From: Flavobacteriales bacterium
Lineage (GTDB): Bacteria; Bacteroidota; Bacteroidia; Flavobacteriales_F; PHOS-HE28
Assembly: GCA_016788205.1 (NCBI GenBank)
Contig: JAEUTA010000014.1
Coordinates: forward strand, 62,001 to 126,000
Direction of reading: 5' to 3'
DNA: 64,000 nucleotides
This document shows positions 25,243 through 37,707 of this stretch, one piece after another. The translations under genes were made by a program, and so were the position numbers. The number at the start of each line of letters is the position of its first letter. Position 1 is the first letter of the stretch. The notes under the pieces are model-generated. The model searched no databases and was not told the origin of the DNA. It worked only from the letters and a program-made list of their open reading frames with translations.

Positions 25243-25971
25243 CTAGCGCGTGGGGTTACCGAGTATGAACACGGCCGGCCGTTTTTCGAGTACAGGAATG
25301 TTCTTCTTCCAACCGCCCATGCTGCGCGTTATGATGGACCCGCCCGGCTGCGTGATATCGATGGCGATGGTGAGCGATGTGCTCGCCGCGCACTGCTCCA
25401 CCAGGTCTTTCAACAGTCCGTCGTTGCGATAGGGGGTTTCTATGAAGAGCTGTGCTGCGCCGGTGCGTTGTGCTTCGCTCTCCAGTTTCTTGATCGCCAT
25501 TTTCCGCTCCGGCGGTTTCACCGGCAGATAACCGTGGAAGGTGAATTGTTGTCCGTTCAAGCCTGAAGCCGCAAGCGCAAGGACGAGCGAGCTCGGTCCG
25601 ATGAGCGGAACGACACGCACACCGGATCGATGCGCTACGCTCACCAACAAAGCACCTGGATCGGCGATCCCCGGCATACCAGCTTCGCTCACGATAGCGG
25701 CATCACGCCCACCCCGCAGCAGATCGATCATCCGGTCCGTCTCGTCTGGCGTGGTATCCTTGTCCAGGCGATGCATCTCCAGCTTCGGTAGTTCGATGGT
25801 CGGCACCATCCGTCGCAGCATCTGCCGGGCCGTCTTCTCGTGCTCGGTGAAATACAGGTCGATGCGCTCGGCCAGCACGATGTTCTCAGGTGGTAGCTGT
25901 TCCACGCTGCCAGCATCACCCAGCCAAACAGGCATGAGGTAGAGTGTCCCGTATCCGTTAACGTCCGCCAT
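25243..25971 (-). CDS. SAM-dependent methyltransferase (RsmI-like tetrapyrrole methylase fold)
   Basis: A 242-residue methyltransferase of the tetrapyrrole-methylase/RsmI fold. Motifs DAAIVSEAGMPGIADPGALLV (about 92) and VPLIGPSSLVLALAASGL (about 118) form the SAM site. It is shorter than typical RsmI (rRNA C1402 2'-O-methyltransferase) and belongs to a class common in Bacteroidota alongside true RsmI, with unknown substrate. It overlaps the LMW phosphatase gene by 14 nt. Confidence 0.83.
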   Translation of the reverse strand: MADVNGYGTLYLMPVWLGDAGSVEQLPPENIVLAERIDLYFTEHEKTARQMLRRMVPTIELPKLEMHRLDKDTTPDETDRMIDLLRGGRDAAIVSEAGMPGIADPGALLVSVAHRSGVRVVPLIGPSSLVLALAASGLNGQQFTFHGYLPVKPPERKMAIKKLESEAQRTGAAQLFIETPYRNDGLLKDLVEQCAASTSLTIAIDITQPGGSIITRSMGGWKKNIPVLEKRPAVFILGNPTR

Positions 25972-26416
25972 TCTTCAGAACATTGGCACACGCAATGGTC
26001 AGCATGTCGTAGACGTCGACGAATCCGTCATCACCACCGAAGTAGGGGTCTGGTACTTCGCGCAACGCATGGTCCGGTGCGAAGTCCATCACCAGGCGGG
26101 CCTTCTTCGCGTGTTCGGGGGTGGGAGCGATGGCGCGCATGTTTTGCAGGTTACTTGCGTCCATCGCCAGCAACAGATCGAACTCCTCGAAGTCGGAAGT
26201 GCGCAGGTGTCTTGCACGCAGATCCGTTATGTCGATCCCACGAGCGGTCATCGTCTTCATCGCACGCCTGTCCGGCTGCTCACCAACATGGTAGTTCCCT
26301 GTTCCGGCGCTGTCGGTGCTCCAGTCGAGACCTTGCGTGCGGATCATGTCGCGAAGAATGCCTTCTGCCATGGGGGAGCGACAGATGTTCCCAAGACATA
26401 CGAGGAGGACCTTCAT
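25958..26416 (-). CDS. Low-molecular-weight protein tyrosine phosphatase
   Basis: A 152-residue LMW-PTP. The P-loop CLGNICRSP (C7 to R13) opens the protein, and the general acid Asp is in VPDPYFGG near residue 120. These enzymes act on phosphotyrosine, often on tyrosine-autokinases of capsule systems, though arsenate reductases share the fold. The start MKVLLVCLGN at 26416 is fixed by the P-loop at the N-terminus. It lies just past the dnaA terminator. Confidence 0.9.
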   Translation of the reverse strand: MKVLLVCLGNICRSPMAEGILRDMIRTQGLDWSTDSAGTGNYHVGEQPDRRAMKTMTARGIDITDLRARHLRTSDFEEFDLLLAMDASNLQNMRAIAPTPEHAKKARLVMDFAPDHALREVPDPYFGGDDGFVDVYDMLTIACANVLKNGGR

Positions 26417-26462
26417 GGTGGCCGTGCTGTTAACGCTGGCAGAGGACGAAGATCGTGAAATG

Positions 26463-26491
26463 AAAAGGCCTCCGGTGTTCGGAGGCCTTTT
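26463..26491 (-). terminator. dnaA terminator
   Basis: A 12-bp perfect stem (AAAAGGCCTCCG with CGGAGGCCTTTT) encloses a 5-nt loop. It lies 17 nt beyond the dnaA stop on the minus strand. The last four pairs give a terminal T run on either strand, so it is a strong Rho-independent signal. Confidence 0.88.
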
Positions 26492-26508
26492 CGTTGGGAG
26501 CGGTCGGA

Positions 26509-27939
26509 TCAATGTATGCTCAGCTTCTTCTCGAGGTCTTCGAGGTATCCACGGAACTGCTTGTCCGTCTCTTGCAGGTTGTTCACGGTGCGGCACGCGT
26601 GCAGTACGGTCGCGTGGTCCTTGCCACCGCAGTGCGCGCCGATGTTGGCCAGTGAGCTCTTCGTCATCTTCTTGGCGAAGTACATCGCGATCTGGCGAGC
26701 TTGCACCACCTCGCGTTTGCGCGTCTTGCTCTTCAGCAGTTCGATGGGCAGGTCGAAATAATCACACACCACTTTCTGGATGTAGTCGATGCTCACCTCG
26801 CGGGCCGTGTTCTTCACGAACTTGTCGATCATCTGCTTTGCGAGATCGAGCGTCACGGCCTTCTTGTTCAGCGAGCTCTGAGCGATCAGGCTGATCATTG
26901 CACCTTCCAGCTCACGGATGTTCGTGGTGATGCTGTAGGCGAGGTATTCCACTACTTCCTTGGGCAGGTCGATGCCCTCGGCGTACATCTTCTTCTCCAG
27001 GATGGCGATACGCGTCTCTAGGCCAGGCGTCTGCAGATCGGCGCTGAGGCCCCACTTGAAGCGGGAGAGAAGGCGTTGCTCCATGCCGGCCATTTCCACG
27101 GGAGCCTTGTCACTGGTTATCACCAGTTGCTTACCTCCTTGGTGCAGGGCGTTGAACACGTGGAAGAACACGTCCTGGGTCTTCTCCTTGCCAGCAAGGA
27201 ACTGCACATCGTCGATGATGAGCACATCCATCATCTGGTAGAACTGTGTGAAGTCGCCCACCGTATTGTTCTTCACCGCCTCGATGAACTGTTGGGTGAA
27301 CTTCTCCGCAGGAACGTAGAGGATCGTCTTGTCCGGATGGTTCTTCTTGATCTCGATGCCGATGGCGTGCGCAAGGTGCGTTTTGCCCAGGCCCACGCCG
27401 CCGTAGATCAACAACGGATTGAACGCGGTACCTCCGGGCTTCTGCGCTACGGCATAACCGGCACTGCGGGCCAATCGGTTGCAATCCCCTTCGATGAAGG
27501 TGTCGAAAGAGTAGTTCGCGTTGAGGTGGCTTTCGACCTTGATCTTGCGCAGACCAGGGATGATGAAGGGATTCTTGATCGGGCTGTTCGCAACGTCGAT
27601 CGGGAGCGACACCGCTGGGTTCTTCACCTCGCGTGCATGGCTCGTCGGCATCTTCACCGTATACGGGTTGGAGTTCTGGAAGCCGTTCTCCATGATGATG
27701 GAGTACTCCAAACGCCCTTCGTTACCCAATTCCTTCTTGATGATCTTCTTGAGGAGGCCGATATAATGTTCCTCCAGCCATTCGTAGAAGAACTGCGATG
27801 GTACCTGGATGGTCAGTACGCTGTCTTGCAGACGCAAAGCCCTGATCGGATCGAACCAGGTCTTGAAGCTCTGCTCGCTTACGTTGTCCTTGATCACTTC
27901 CAGGCACCGGTCCCAGATCTTCTCGTGGTCCTTCTTCAT
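26509..27939 (-). CDS. dnaA: Chromosomal replication initiator DnaA
   Basis: A 476-residue DnaA that binds DnaA boxes at the origin and opens DNA with ATP. Domain I runs to about 85. The AAA+ domain carries Walker A GGVGLGKTH (180-188) and Walker B VLIIDDVQFL. Domain IV ends with the DNA-binding helix CGGKDHATVLHACRTV near 445. The gene stands alone, with its own terminator and a 387-nt upstream region. I found no DnaA box there, so autoregulation is not apparent. Confidence 0.97.
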   Translation of the reverse strand: MKKDHEKIWDRCLEVIKDNVSEQSFKTWFDPIRALRLQDSVLTIQVPSQFFYEWLEEHYIGLLKKIIKKELGNEGRLEYSIIMENGFQNSNPYTVKMPTSHAREVKNPAVSLPIDVANSPIKNPFIIPGLRKIKVESHLNANYSFDTFIEGDCNRLARSAGYAVAQKPGGTAFNPLLIYGGVGLGKTHLAHAIGIEIKKNHPDKTILYVPAEKFTQQFIEAVKNNTVGDFTQFYQMMDVLIIDDVQFLAGKEKTQDVFFHVFNALHQGGKQLVITSDKAPVEMAGMEQRLLSRFKWGLSADLQTPGLETRIAILEKKMYAEGIDLPKEVVEYLAYSITTNIRELEGAMISLIAQSSLNKKAVTLDLAKQMIDKFVKNTAREVSIDYIQKVVCDYFDLPIELLKSKTRKREVVQARQIAMYFAKKMTKSSLANIGAHCGGKDHATVLHACRTVNNLQETDKQFRGYLEDLEKKLSIH

Positions 27940-28326
27940 GGATGGGTCCGTGAGTTAATGGGTGGTACCGTTGGGTTGCTTGTTCGAACGTTCACGCGCA
28001 TAGTGCATCAGGTCCGTTCGGCAAGGGGGCAAATATGGACCACAGAAAGTGAAAAACAAAAGTGGTGGATACTTGCAGGAAAGGAAAATTTCACTTCGCT
28101 TTCTCCTGATCGACCGATCATCGCTACTCCTTGTCCCACGCGGGTTTGCGAAGATCGCCGCGATGGCGTATCTGCACATATCAGCAAGGACAAGGGCGTG
28201 TCGCCGTGAGTGGTCATCGCCGTTGTGCTCATCGTCCGGTACGCCCCGAAAGTTAAGCCGCGAAAGTGCCATTGAGCAAGCTTCTTCGACCGTGTGAAGT
28301 GGTGCTCACACGGCTATCTTACCGCC
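27940..28326. other. Divergent intergenic region between dnaA and the thioesterase gene
   Basis: This 387-nt region is the longest without a gene. It contains an AT-rich patch at about 28040-28110. A dnaA -7-like box CATATTTG lies on the minus strand at 28030-28037, about 90 nt before the ATG. TATCTTAC at 28315-28322 stands before the rightward gene. I searched for TTATNCACA with up to one mismatch on both strands and found none, so I do not call it an origin. No long ORF, repeat or RNA gene is evident. Confidence 0.5.
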
Positions 28327-28740
28327 ATGTTCAGTCACGAGACGCAGGTGCGCGTGCGCTATGGGGAAACGGACCAGATGGGATACGTGTATTACGGGGA
28401 TTATGCGGAGTACTTCGAAGTAGGTCGCGTGGAGGCCCTGCGCAGTCTTGGTTTCCCGTATCGTCGCCTGGAGGAGGAGGGTGTGATGCTGCCTGTGCGC
28501 GAACTGCGCACCCTTTATCACCTACCGGCTCGTTATGATGATCTGCTGACCCTGCGCACCACCATCATGGCGTTGCCGACGGTGCGTATCGAGTTCGCTT
28601 ACGAACTGCGGAACGAGGCCGGTTCGTTGCTGTGCGAGGCGTCCACGACATTGGTCTTTGTGGATCGTTCGACCATGCGACCGCGCCGTGCACCGAACGC
28701 TTTGCTGGAGGTACTGGGCCGTTCCTTCGGCGATCACTGA
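28327..28740 (+). CDS. Acyl-CoA thioesterase (YbgC/4HBT family)
   Basis: A 137-residue hot-dog-fold thioesterase. RYGETDQMGYVYYGDYAEYF (about 10-29) carries the active-site Asp of the 4-hydroxybenzoyl-CoA/YbgC class, which hydrolyses acyl-CoA. The start MFSHETQV at 28327 was chosen because the family N-terminus is short and the TATCTTAC box ends 4 nt before it. Its stop overlaps the convergent IMPACT/YigZ gene by 7 nt. Confidence 0.88.
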   Translation: MFSHETQVRVRYGETDQMGYVYYGDYAEYFEVGRVEALRSLGFPYRRLEEEGVMLPVRELRTLYHLPARYDDLLTLRTTIMALPTVRIEFAYELRNEAGSLLCEASTTLVFVDRSTMRPRRAPNALLEVLGRSFGDH

Positions 28741-29333
28741 GGCTGGACGCTGACCCCCAGCAGGCTCCATTTCGGAAGGAGTTCGGCTAACGTTCCTTTC
28801 GGGAGTTCGACGATCGCTGAGCAATCCGCAGCGAAGGTGCTCTCGATGATCCTGCCGCCGTGTGTCGCTACATCGGACTTCATCCCATCGAAGCGATCGT
28901 ATCCGCAGCGTAGGATCGCACCTTCCATGACCACGCGCTCAACGATCGTCGCTTTCTCCAGTGCGATGCGTGCGGCCTCTCCATAAGCATGGATCAAGCC
29001 CGCCTTGCCCAGCAGGGTTCCGCCGAAGTATCGCACGACAGCCACGCCGCAATACGTGAGGCCGAGGGACCGCATGCGACGAAGGATGGGAAGACCCGCT
29101 GTACCGCTCGGTTCACCATCGTCGTTGGCGCGATATCTATCAGCGGCATCGCCCAGGATCCACGCATAGCAGACGTGCCGCGAAGCAGGATGTTCATTGC
29201 CGAAACGTTCCGCTATCGACTTGAACCCGGCTTCTTCCGTGATGGGAAATGCGCGTGCGATGAACTTGCTTGCCAATTCGCGGTGGATGCCCTCGCTCGT
29301 GCCTTCGACCGTACGGTAGCGATCCGTGCTCAT
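28734..29333 (-). CDS. IMPACT/YigZ family protein
   Basis: A 199-residue protein. The N-terminal domain contains SKFIARAFPI, the family signature, followed by RANDDGEPSGTAGLPILRRM and VRYFGGTLLGKAGLIHAY near residues 73-120. A C-terminal ferredoxin-like domain follows. Members act on translation or stress responses, but the bacterial function is not settled. ATG 29333 overlaps the EamA stop by 4 nt. Confidence 0.9.
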   Translation of the reverse strand: MSTDRYRTVEGTSEGIHRELASKFIARAFPITEEAGFKSIAERFGNEHPASRHVCYAWILGDAADRYRANDDGEPSGTAGLPILRRMRSLGLTYCGVAVVRYFGGTLLGKAGLIHAYGEAARIALEKATIVERVVMEGAILRCGYDRFDGMKSDVATHGGRIIESTFAADCSAIVELPKGTLAELLPKWSLLGVSVQPQ

Positions 29334-30184
29334 GCCGACGCGCTCATGATCAGGACCAATGATGAGATGCAGAGCGCGATGCCAGACCACTGGCGCACCG
29401 AAAGGCGCTCGCGGAAGAACGTGATGCCGATGGTCGTGGCGAAGAGGATCGCGAGGATGTTCATCATGGGAAAGATCTCGGTGGCTGGGTATTCCCCGGC
29501 TTCCAATGCTTGTACGAGGAAGAGCAGGGAGGCATAGTTCAGTACACCCAAGGCAGCGCCGCCGAGCCACGTACGTAGGTACCGCAAAGCGCGATGCTCT
29601 CTTCGTATCAAGAGTAATACGATGCTTACACAAGTGGAGGCAGCGAAGCACAACGTGGGGAAGCTTGAGGAATTCTCCGTGGTGGTGAGGGTGCGTTGGA
29701 TCACGGTAATGCTGATGTCGGCGGCGCCGCTGCATAGGAAGATGGATAGAGGAAGCGCCCATGAACGTCTCGCTCCTTGTTCAACATCCGTCATGGAGCT
29801 GAGCACAAGCCCGACGAGTGCGAGCCCGATGCCCAGAAGCGTAGTACCTCCGATGCGTTCGTGGAAGATGATCACAGTGCCTGCGATGGTGAGCACGAGG
29901 CTCATGCGTCCGGCGATGGTCGTACGTGCTGATCCTGCACGCTGCGCCGAAAGCCCGGACAATGTGAAAATGAGCACGAACAATGCACCGAGCAACATGG
30001 CGGCCGGGCCCAGTGTGGTAAGGTCCCTCGAAAGGTCGGGTGGTGCTATCAAGAATCCGCATGCGACTGAAGTTGCGTAGTTGACGGTGATAGCAGGAAG
30101 AAGGGGAACGTCGTAGCGCTCGAACAAACGGAACGTGATGGCGAAGCCCGCCACGCACAGTGCTGCAAGGCTCACCAGTCCCAT
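29330..30184 (-). CDS. EamA-family (DMT) transporter
   Basis: A 284-residue integral membrane protein with about ten hydrophobic segments in two repeats, as in the drug/metabolite transporter superfamily. The second repeat begins near ALPLSIFLCSGAADISI. The Pro- and Gly-rich helix VIIFHERIGGTTLLGIGLALVGLVL is typical. Substrate unknown. The start MGLVSLAAL at 30184 is chosen. It overlaps ribD by 13 nt. The operon ribD-EamA-IMPACT has no obvious common theme. Confidence 0.85.
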   Translation of the reverse strand: MGLVSLAALCVAGFAITFRLFERYDVPLLPAITVNYATSVACGFLIAPPDLSRDLTTLGPAAMLLGALFVLIFTLSGLSAQRAGSARTTIAGRMSLVLTIAGTVIIFHERIGGTTLLGIGLALVGLVLSSMTDVEQGARRSWALPLSIFLCSGAADISITVIQRTLTTTENSSSFPTLCFAASTCVSIVLLLIRREHRALRYLRTWLGGAALGVLNYASLLFLVQALEAGEYPATEIFPMMNILAILFATTIGITFFRERLSVRQWSGIALCISSLVLIMSASA

Positions 30185-31245
30185 GATGACCCAGCTAGCC
30201 GTTGCGGTGTGATGAGTTCGACCCTGTCCTGTCCGATGGTCGTGGAGTGAACGGCGGTGCCGACCAATACGGGCGCCGATGTTCCTGCATGGAACGCTGC
30301 TTGACCCGTTATCACACGCGCCTCGTCCCACAGGCCCCGATCGATGAAATGGCTGAGCAGTTCGGAGCCGCCTTCGACCATGATCGACCGGATGCCCCTG
30401 CGATGAAGTTCTGCGAGCATGCTATCGATGGGATCGGCCTCATTCATCAGAAGCACCTGCTCCACGTGCAGCGATGGACGTGGGGCTTCAGTGAATAGCA
30501 GTGTGTCGGCCGTCCTGTCGAAGACCTTGCTCGCATGCGGGGTGATGCCCTTTCTATCGAGTACGACGCGCAGGGGCTGACGCCCCGCGACATGCCTTAC
30601 CGTAAGCGCTGGGTCGTCATTCAATACCGTGCGACTGCCCACCAGGATCGCCTGCTCTTCCGTCCGCCATCGATGGACCATCACATCGGTCTCCGGGGAG
30701 CTGATACGTTGAACACCACGTCCACTGCGTTCGTGTCGGTCCAGGAAACCATCCACGGACCGCGCCCATTTCAGAACGATCCATGGTCTCCCATGCTCCA
30801 CGGAAGTAAGGAAACGGCGCTGTGTCCATCGGCATTCATCGGCGAGCACATCGGCGAGAACGACTATTCCTGCATCCGTCAACTTCCGGATCCCACGGCC
30901 AGCCACTTGCGGGAACGGGTCCGTCTGGCCGATGACCACCTGCCTCACCTTTCTTTGGATCAGCATGTCCGCGCATGGCGGAGTGCGGCCGTGATGCGAA
31001 CAGGGCTCAAGATTCACGTAGAGGATGGCGCTCTCGGGTACGGGCGCGTCGCCCCACGCTCGAAGGCATTCAACCTCGGCGTGAGGTCCTCCGGCTGCTT
31101 TGTGCCAGCCTTCCGCCAGCACCTCCCCGAAGCGCACCAACACCGCGCCCACCAACGGATTCGGTGCCGCTGAACCTGCACCCAGTCGGGCGAGTCGCAG
31201 GCAACGCCGCATCCAATGGTCATGTTGGTCCGATAGGGGGCTCAT
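30172..31245 (-). CDS. ribD: Riboflavin biosynthesis deaminase-reductase
   Basis: A 357-residue bifunctional RibD. The N-terminal deaminase has GPHAEVECL (about 53) and the Zn site PCSHHGRTPPC (about 82). The C-terminal reductase domain begins near 150 (RPWIVLKWARSVDGF) and has the NADPH-binding pattern IRSIMVEGGSEL. It converts diaminohydroxyribosylaminopyrimidine phosphate in two steps toward lumazine. ribH lies 12 kb away. A -7-like CACCTTTG is at 31260-31267 on the minus strand. Confidence 0.95.
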   Translation of the reverse strand: MSPLSDQHDHWMRRCLRLARLGAGSAAPNPLVGAVLVRFGEVLAEGWHKAAGGPHAEVECLRAWGDAPVPESAILYVNLEPCSHHGRTPPCADMLIQRKVRQVVIGQTDPFPQVAGRGIRKLTDAGIVVLADVLADECRWTQRRFLTSVEHGRPWIVLKWARSVDGFLDRHERSGRGVQRISSPETDVMVHRWRTEEQAILVGSRTVLNDDPALTVRHVAGRQPLRVVLDRKGITPHASKVFDRTADTLLFTEAPRPSLHVEQVLLMNEADPIDSMLAELHRRGIRSIMVEGGSELLSHFIDRGLWDEARVITGQAAFHAGTSAPVLVGTAVHSTTIGQDRVELITPQRLAGSSWDW

Positions 31246-31292
31246 CCGGAAAAGGGGCGCAAAGGTGCATCATTCAGCAGGTCCGGCCGGGC

Positions 31293-31300
31293 TACTTTTG
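31293..31300 (+). promoter_or_regulatory. TAnnTTTG -7 box for the prmC-dapA operon
   Basis: TACTTTTG, an exact consensus match, ends 14 nt before the prmC ATG at 31315. It probably drives the five-gene run prmC, outer-membrane protein, ligA, DUF6913 and dapA. Confidence 0.65.
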
Positions 31301-31314
31301 CGCACCCTGCGAAG

Positions 31315-32168
31315 ATGCGCGTTGCGACGAACACCGTTGGCTCGATTTTGGACCTTTTCCGGTCTGAGCTGGGTACGCTTTTCGGGGCGTCTGAAGCTAG
31401 GGCAATGGCGCGGGTCGTCTTTCAGGAGACCTTCGGTTGGGATGCTGCCGAACTGGATCTGCAGCGTACGACCGCTCTGAGCGAATCCGAGTTGCTGAAG
31501 GTGTACATACCTCTTACGCGATTGCGGGCAGGTGAACCTTTGCAATATGTCCTGGGGCATTCCTGGTTCATGGGCTTGCGGTTGTACGTCGGTCCAGGCG
31601 TTCTGATCCCCCGGCCGGAAACCGAAGAGATGGTGGACCTTATCCGGCAACGTGGCAGTGGCTTTGGTCGGATCTTGGACATCGGCACGGGGAGCGGATG
31701 TATCGCACTGGCCTTGAAGAAGCTGTTCCCCAAGGCCGTGGTGCACGGTGTCGATGTGTCTATTGAGGCCTTGCGCATCGCGCGCCAGAACGGCACTGAT
31801 CAAGGCTTGGATGTGTTCTGGGAACATTTCGATGTGCTCGCAGATGTTTTTACACCACTCGGCGCTCTAGATCTATTGGTGAGCAATCCGCCCTATGTGC
31901 CACGTGCGGAAGAGAAGGAACTCGAAACTCATGTGCGCGATCATGAACCTCACCTGGCACTTTTCGTGGACGATGATGATCCACTGTTGTTCTATCGGGT
32001 GATCGCGACGAAAGGCTTGGACATGCTCGTGCCCGGCGGTGAGTTATGGTTCGAAGGCCACTACAAGCATGCGGTCGAAGTCGGCGAACTGCTCGAACGA
32101 CTCGGCTACGAGAAGGTCGAAGTCTTGAACGACCTCAGTGGATCACCACGCTTCATCCATGCCATCCG

Positions 32169-32172
<4 letters not shown>
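31315..32172 (+). CDS. prmC: Peptide chain release factor N5-glutamine methyltransferase
   Basis: A 285-residue PrmC (HemK) that methylates the GGQ glutamine of release factors RF1 and RF2. The SAM motif is DIGTGSGCIALAL (about 122-134) and the catalytic NPPY is at 181-184. The N-terminal helical domain precedes it. It heads the operon and overlaps the next gene by 4 nt. Confidence 0.95.
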
Positions 32173-35372
<3,200 letters not shown>

Positions 35373-35391
35373 GCGCACAAGCGCAACCAAC

Positions 35392-36285
35392 ATGGACGAA
35401 CGTTTCCGCGGCCTCGGCGTCGCACTGGTCACGCCCTTCCGCCCCAATGGCGGCATCGATTACGCCGGTCTCGAAAAGCTCCTCGAACACCAGATCACCG
35501 GTGGTGTGGACTACGTGGTGAGCATGGGCACCACCGGCGAGAGCGTCACTCTCACCAAGGATGAGAAGAAGCAATTGCTGGCCACCACGGTGGAACTGGT
35601 GCGCAACCGTGTGCCCGTTGTGCTGGGTGTCGGCGGCAACAACACAGCGGAAGTCATCGAGAGCCTCAACAGCTTCGAGATGGACGGCGTGGACGGGATC
35701 CTCAGCGTGAGCCCTTACTACAACAAGCCCACACAAGAAGGTATCTATCAGCACTTCAAGGCAGTGGCGCAGGCGAGCTTGCGTCCGATCATCCTGTACA
35801 ATGTGCCCGGTCGCACCGGCAGCAACATGAGCGCCGAGACCACCGTGCGCATCGCGAAGGACTTCAGCAACGTGGTCGCGATCAAGGAGGCCAGCGGCAA
35901 CCTCGATCAGATGGGCATGATCCTCAAGCACAAGCCCAAGGACTTCATGCTGATCAGTGGTGATGATACGCTTACGCTACCGGCCATCGCCATCGGTGGC
36001 GTGGGTGTGATCAGCGTCATCGGCAATGCGCTGCCAGCGGAGACCAGTGCATTGGTGCATGCCTCGTTGAAAGGGGATGTGGTCGCCGCACGAAAGGAAC
36101 ATCTGCGTTTGATCGAGATCATCAACCTTCTTTTCGTCGAAGGCAATCCCGGTGGTATCAAGTACGTGTTGAAGTCACTTGGCATTTGCGGTGATCAGAT
36201 GCGCCTGCCTTTGGTGAACATCAGTGAAGCCACGGAGAAGAAACTCTACCATGCGCTGGCGGATGCGGAAGTGGTGAAGCTGTGA
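35392..36285 (+). CDS. dapA: 4-hydroxy-tetrahydrodipicolinate synthase
   Basis: A 297-residue DapA, first committed enzyme of lysine and diaminopimelate synthesis, condensing pyruvate with aspartate semialdehyde. The Schiff-base Lys is K165 in VVAIKEASGN. Y136 (LYNVPGRTGSN) and the TTGES motif (47-51) are also present. Last gene of the prmC operon. A near-palindrome at 36288-36307, just after the stop, may be a weak terminator. Confidence 0.96.
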   Translation: MDERFRGLGVALVTPFRPNGGIDYAGLEKLLEHQITGGVDYVVSMGTTGESVTLTKDEKKQLLATTVELVRNRVPVVLGVGGNNTAEVIESLNSFEMDGVDGILSVSPYYNKPTQEGIYQHFKAVAQASLRPIILYNVPGRTGSNMSAETTVRIAKDFSNVVAIKEASGNLDQMGMILKHKPKDFMLISGDDTLTLPAIAIGGVGVISVIGNALPAETSALVHASLKGDVVAARKEHLRLIEIINLLFVEGNPGGIKYVLKSLGICGDQMRLPLVNISEATEKKLYHALADAEVVKL

Positions 36286-36331
36286 GTAGGTGAATGGCCA
36301 CTCGCCTGGAGTTCTATCTTCATGCAACACG

Positions 36332-36937
36332 ATGGATTTCCTCGCCCTCGACTTTGAAACGGCCACGGCCCAGGCTGATAGTCCCTGCGAACTCGGTATC
36401 GCGGTGGTGCGCCGCGGTGTGGTAAGGGAGGTGCACAACTGGCTCATCAAGCCGCGCTACTGGCCCTACTTCAGTCCTTGGAATGTGGCTGTGCATGGTA
36501 TCAAGCCCGAAGACGTAGCGAACGCACCACGCTGGGAGGAGATCTGGGATGAAGTGGCTGCGGTTCTGCACGAGCAGACCGTCGTTGCCCACAACGCGGC
36601 CTTTGACATGTCAGTGCTCCGGAGTTCGCTGGCCTCGCACGGCCTGCCGCACCCTACGTTCCAATACTTCTGCAGCGTTCGTATGGCGCGCAAGATGTGG
36701 CCGGGGCATGCCTCTTATGGGTTGAAGCCGATGTGCGAATTGCACGGCATTCCCTTGGTGCATCACCGTGCAGGCAACGATGCACACGCCACGGCGGAGT
36801 TGGTCATCCGAGCCACGGAGCAACGCCCGTTGTTCGACATCACGCAATTCCTGCTCGATGAGCGGATCAAGATCGGTGCGTTCTACCCGGGTGGGCATCG
36901 TACGCCGGGCGGTAAGATGACGCCGGTGCGCTACTAG
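36332..36937 (+). CDS. DEDDh 3'-5' exonuclease (PolC/epsilon-like)
   Basis: A 201-residue exonuclease of the DnaQ/epsilon class. The motif ALDFETA (about 4-10) supplies Asp and Glu, VAHNAAFDMSVLRSSL (about 90) the second Asp, and HRAGNDAHATAELV (about 148-161) the final His and Asp. It may proofread or degrade DNA, or act in RNA metabolism. The start MDFLALDFET at 36332 follows the family. Its stop overlaps the convergent methyltransferase gene by 4 nt. Confidence 0.88.
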   Translation: MDFLALDFETATAQADSPCELGIAVVRRGVVREVHNWLIKPRYWPYFSPWNVAVHGIKPEDVANAPRWEEIWDEVAAVLHEQTVVAHNAAFDMSVLRSSLASHGLPHPTFQYFCSVRMARKMWPGHASYGLKPMCELHGIPLVHHRAGNDAHATAELVIRATEQRPLFDITQFLLDERIKIGAFYPGGHRTPGGKMTPVRY

Positions 36938-37707
36938 CGACTGAACCGTATGTGCGTGAATGGTGATGCGGGCATGCCCAACGCCGTGCGCAAGCGGGAG
37001 AACTTCTGCGGGGTTGAGAGCACCTGCATACCGCCGAGTTTTTCCAGGGAAGAAAGCGTGTGGGCGTGATAATTCCCCGCCATTTCCGGCACACCCAATT
37101 CGTTGTAATACCGATCACTTCGGTCCATCGCGGAGCGCGCCTCGTGCGCATCCGGGTAAAGCACGGTATCCAGAACATGGATGCGGCCCTGTGGAGCGAG
37201 CAGTTCTCGTGATCGGTCGATCGTAGCGGCTGCATCCGGGAAATACTGGAAGCTCGCTGCGAAGAGCACCACGTCGAAGCGGCCTTCGGGCAGTGGCGAA
37301 CGGAAGAGGTCAGCCCGGGCGAACAAGGGGCCATCGAACACGCGCGCGGCCTGTTGCAGTTCCGCGGTGAAAGCATCGATACCGACTACCGTGTGCCCCG
37401 CTCGGTGAAGAAGTGCGGATAGCCAACCGTTGCCACAGCCCACCTCCAGTATGTTCAACGTTTTACCGCGTTCGTCCAGCGCGACCCTCAGTCTTTTAGC
37501 GCTGGCCCCTCGGATGTGCCATTCGGTGGCGTTCCAAAGGCCGGTGCCATCCGGAAGCGCCCGCACTTGGTCATCCGTAAGGATGCGGTCCTCCAGGTTT
37601 CGCACGCGACCATAGAACTCCTCGAACGCCGATGGTGGTTCGAACACGGCCACGCCACGCTCGTTAGTGGCGTGCGAGAGCAGGCTCTTCACTTCCGTTG
37701 CCGTCAT
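36934..37707 (-). CDS. Class I SAM methyltransferase of a four-gene unit (last gene)
   Basis: A 257-residue methyltransferase. SAM motif I is ILEVGCGNGWLSALL (87-101), followed by HTVVGIDAFTAEL (motif II). RFDVVLFAASFQYFPDAAAT (motif IV) and LLAPQGRIHVLDTVLYP complete the fold. It overlaps the neighbouring methyltransferase by 4 nt. Substrate unknown; it may act on a small molecule or lipid made by the radical SAM partner. It is less like rRNA or protein methyltransferases. Confidence 0.87.
   Translation of the reverse strand: MTATEVKSLLSHATNERGVAVFEPPSAFEEFYGRVRNLEDRILTDDQVRALPDGTGLWNATEWHIRGASAKRLRVALDERGKTLNILEVGCGNGWLSALLHRAGHTVVGIDAFTAELQQAARVFDGPLFARADLFRSPLPEGRFDVVLFAASFQYFPDAAATIDRSRELLAPQGRIHVLDTVLYPDAHEARSAMDRSDRYYNELGVPEMAGNYHAHTLSSLEKLGGMQVLSTPQKFSRLRTALGMPASPFTHIRFSR

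Noticed and set aside
27076-28209. 377-residue plus-strand frame opposite dnaA
   Set aside because: It is antisense to dnaA across its AAA+ domain and shows no conserved family.
27940-28326. Replication origin next to dnaA
   Set aside because: The region is AT-rich, but I could find no DnaA box within one mismatch, so I do not call an origin.
36288-36307. Near-palindrome after dapA as a terminator or operator
   Set aside because: The 20-nt inverted repeat has G-T pairs and no loop, and lacks a T tract. It could be chance; I mention it only under dapA.
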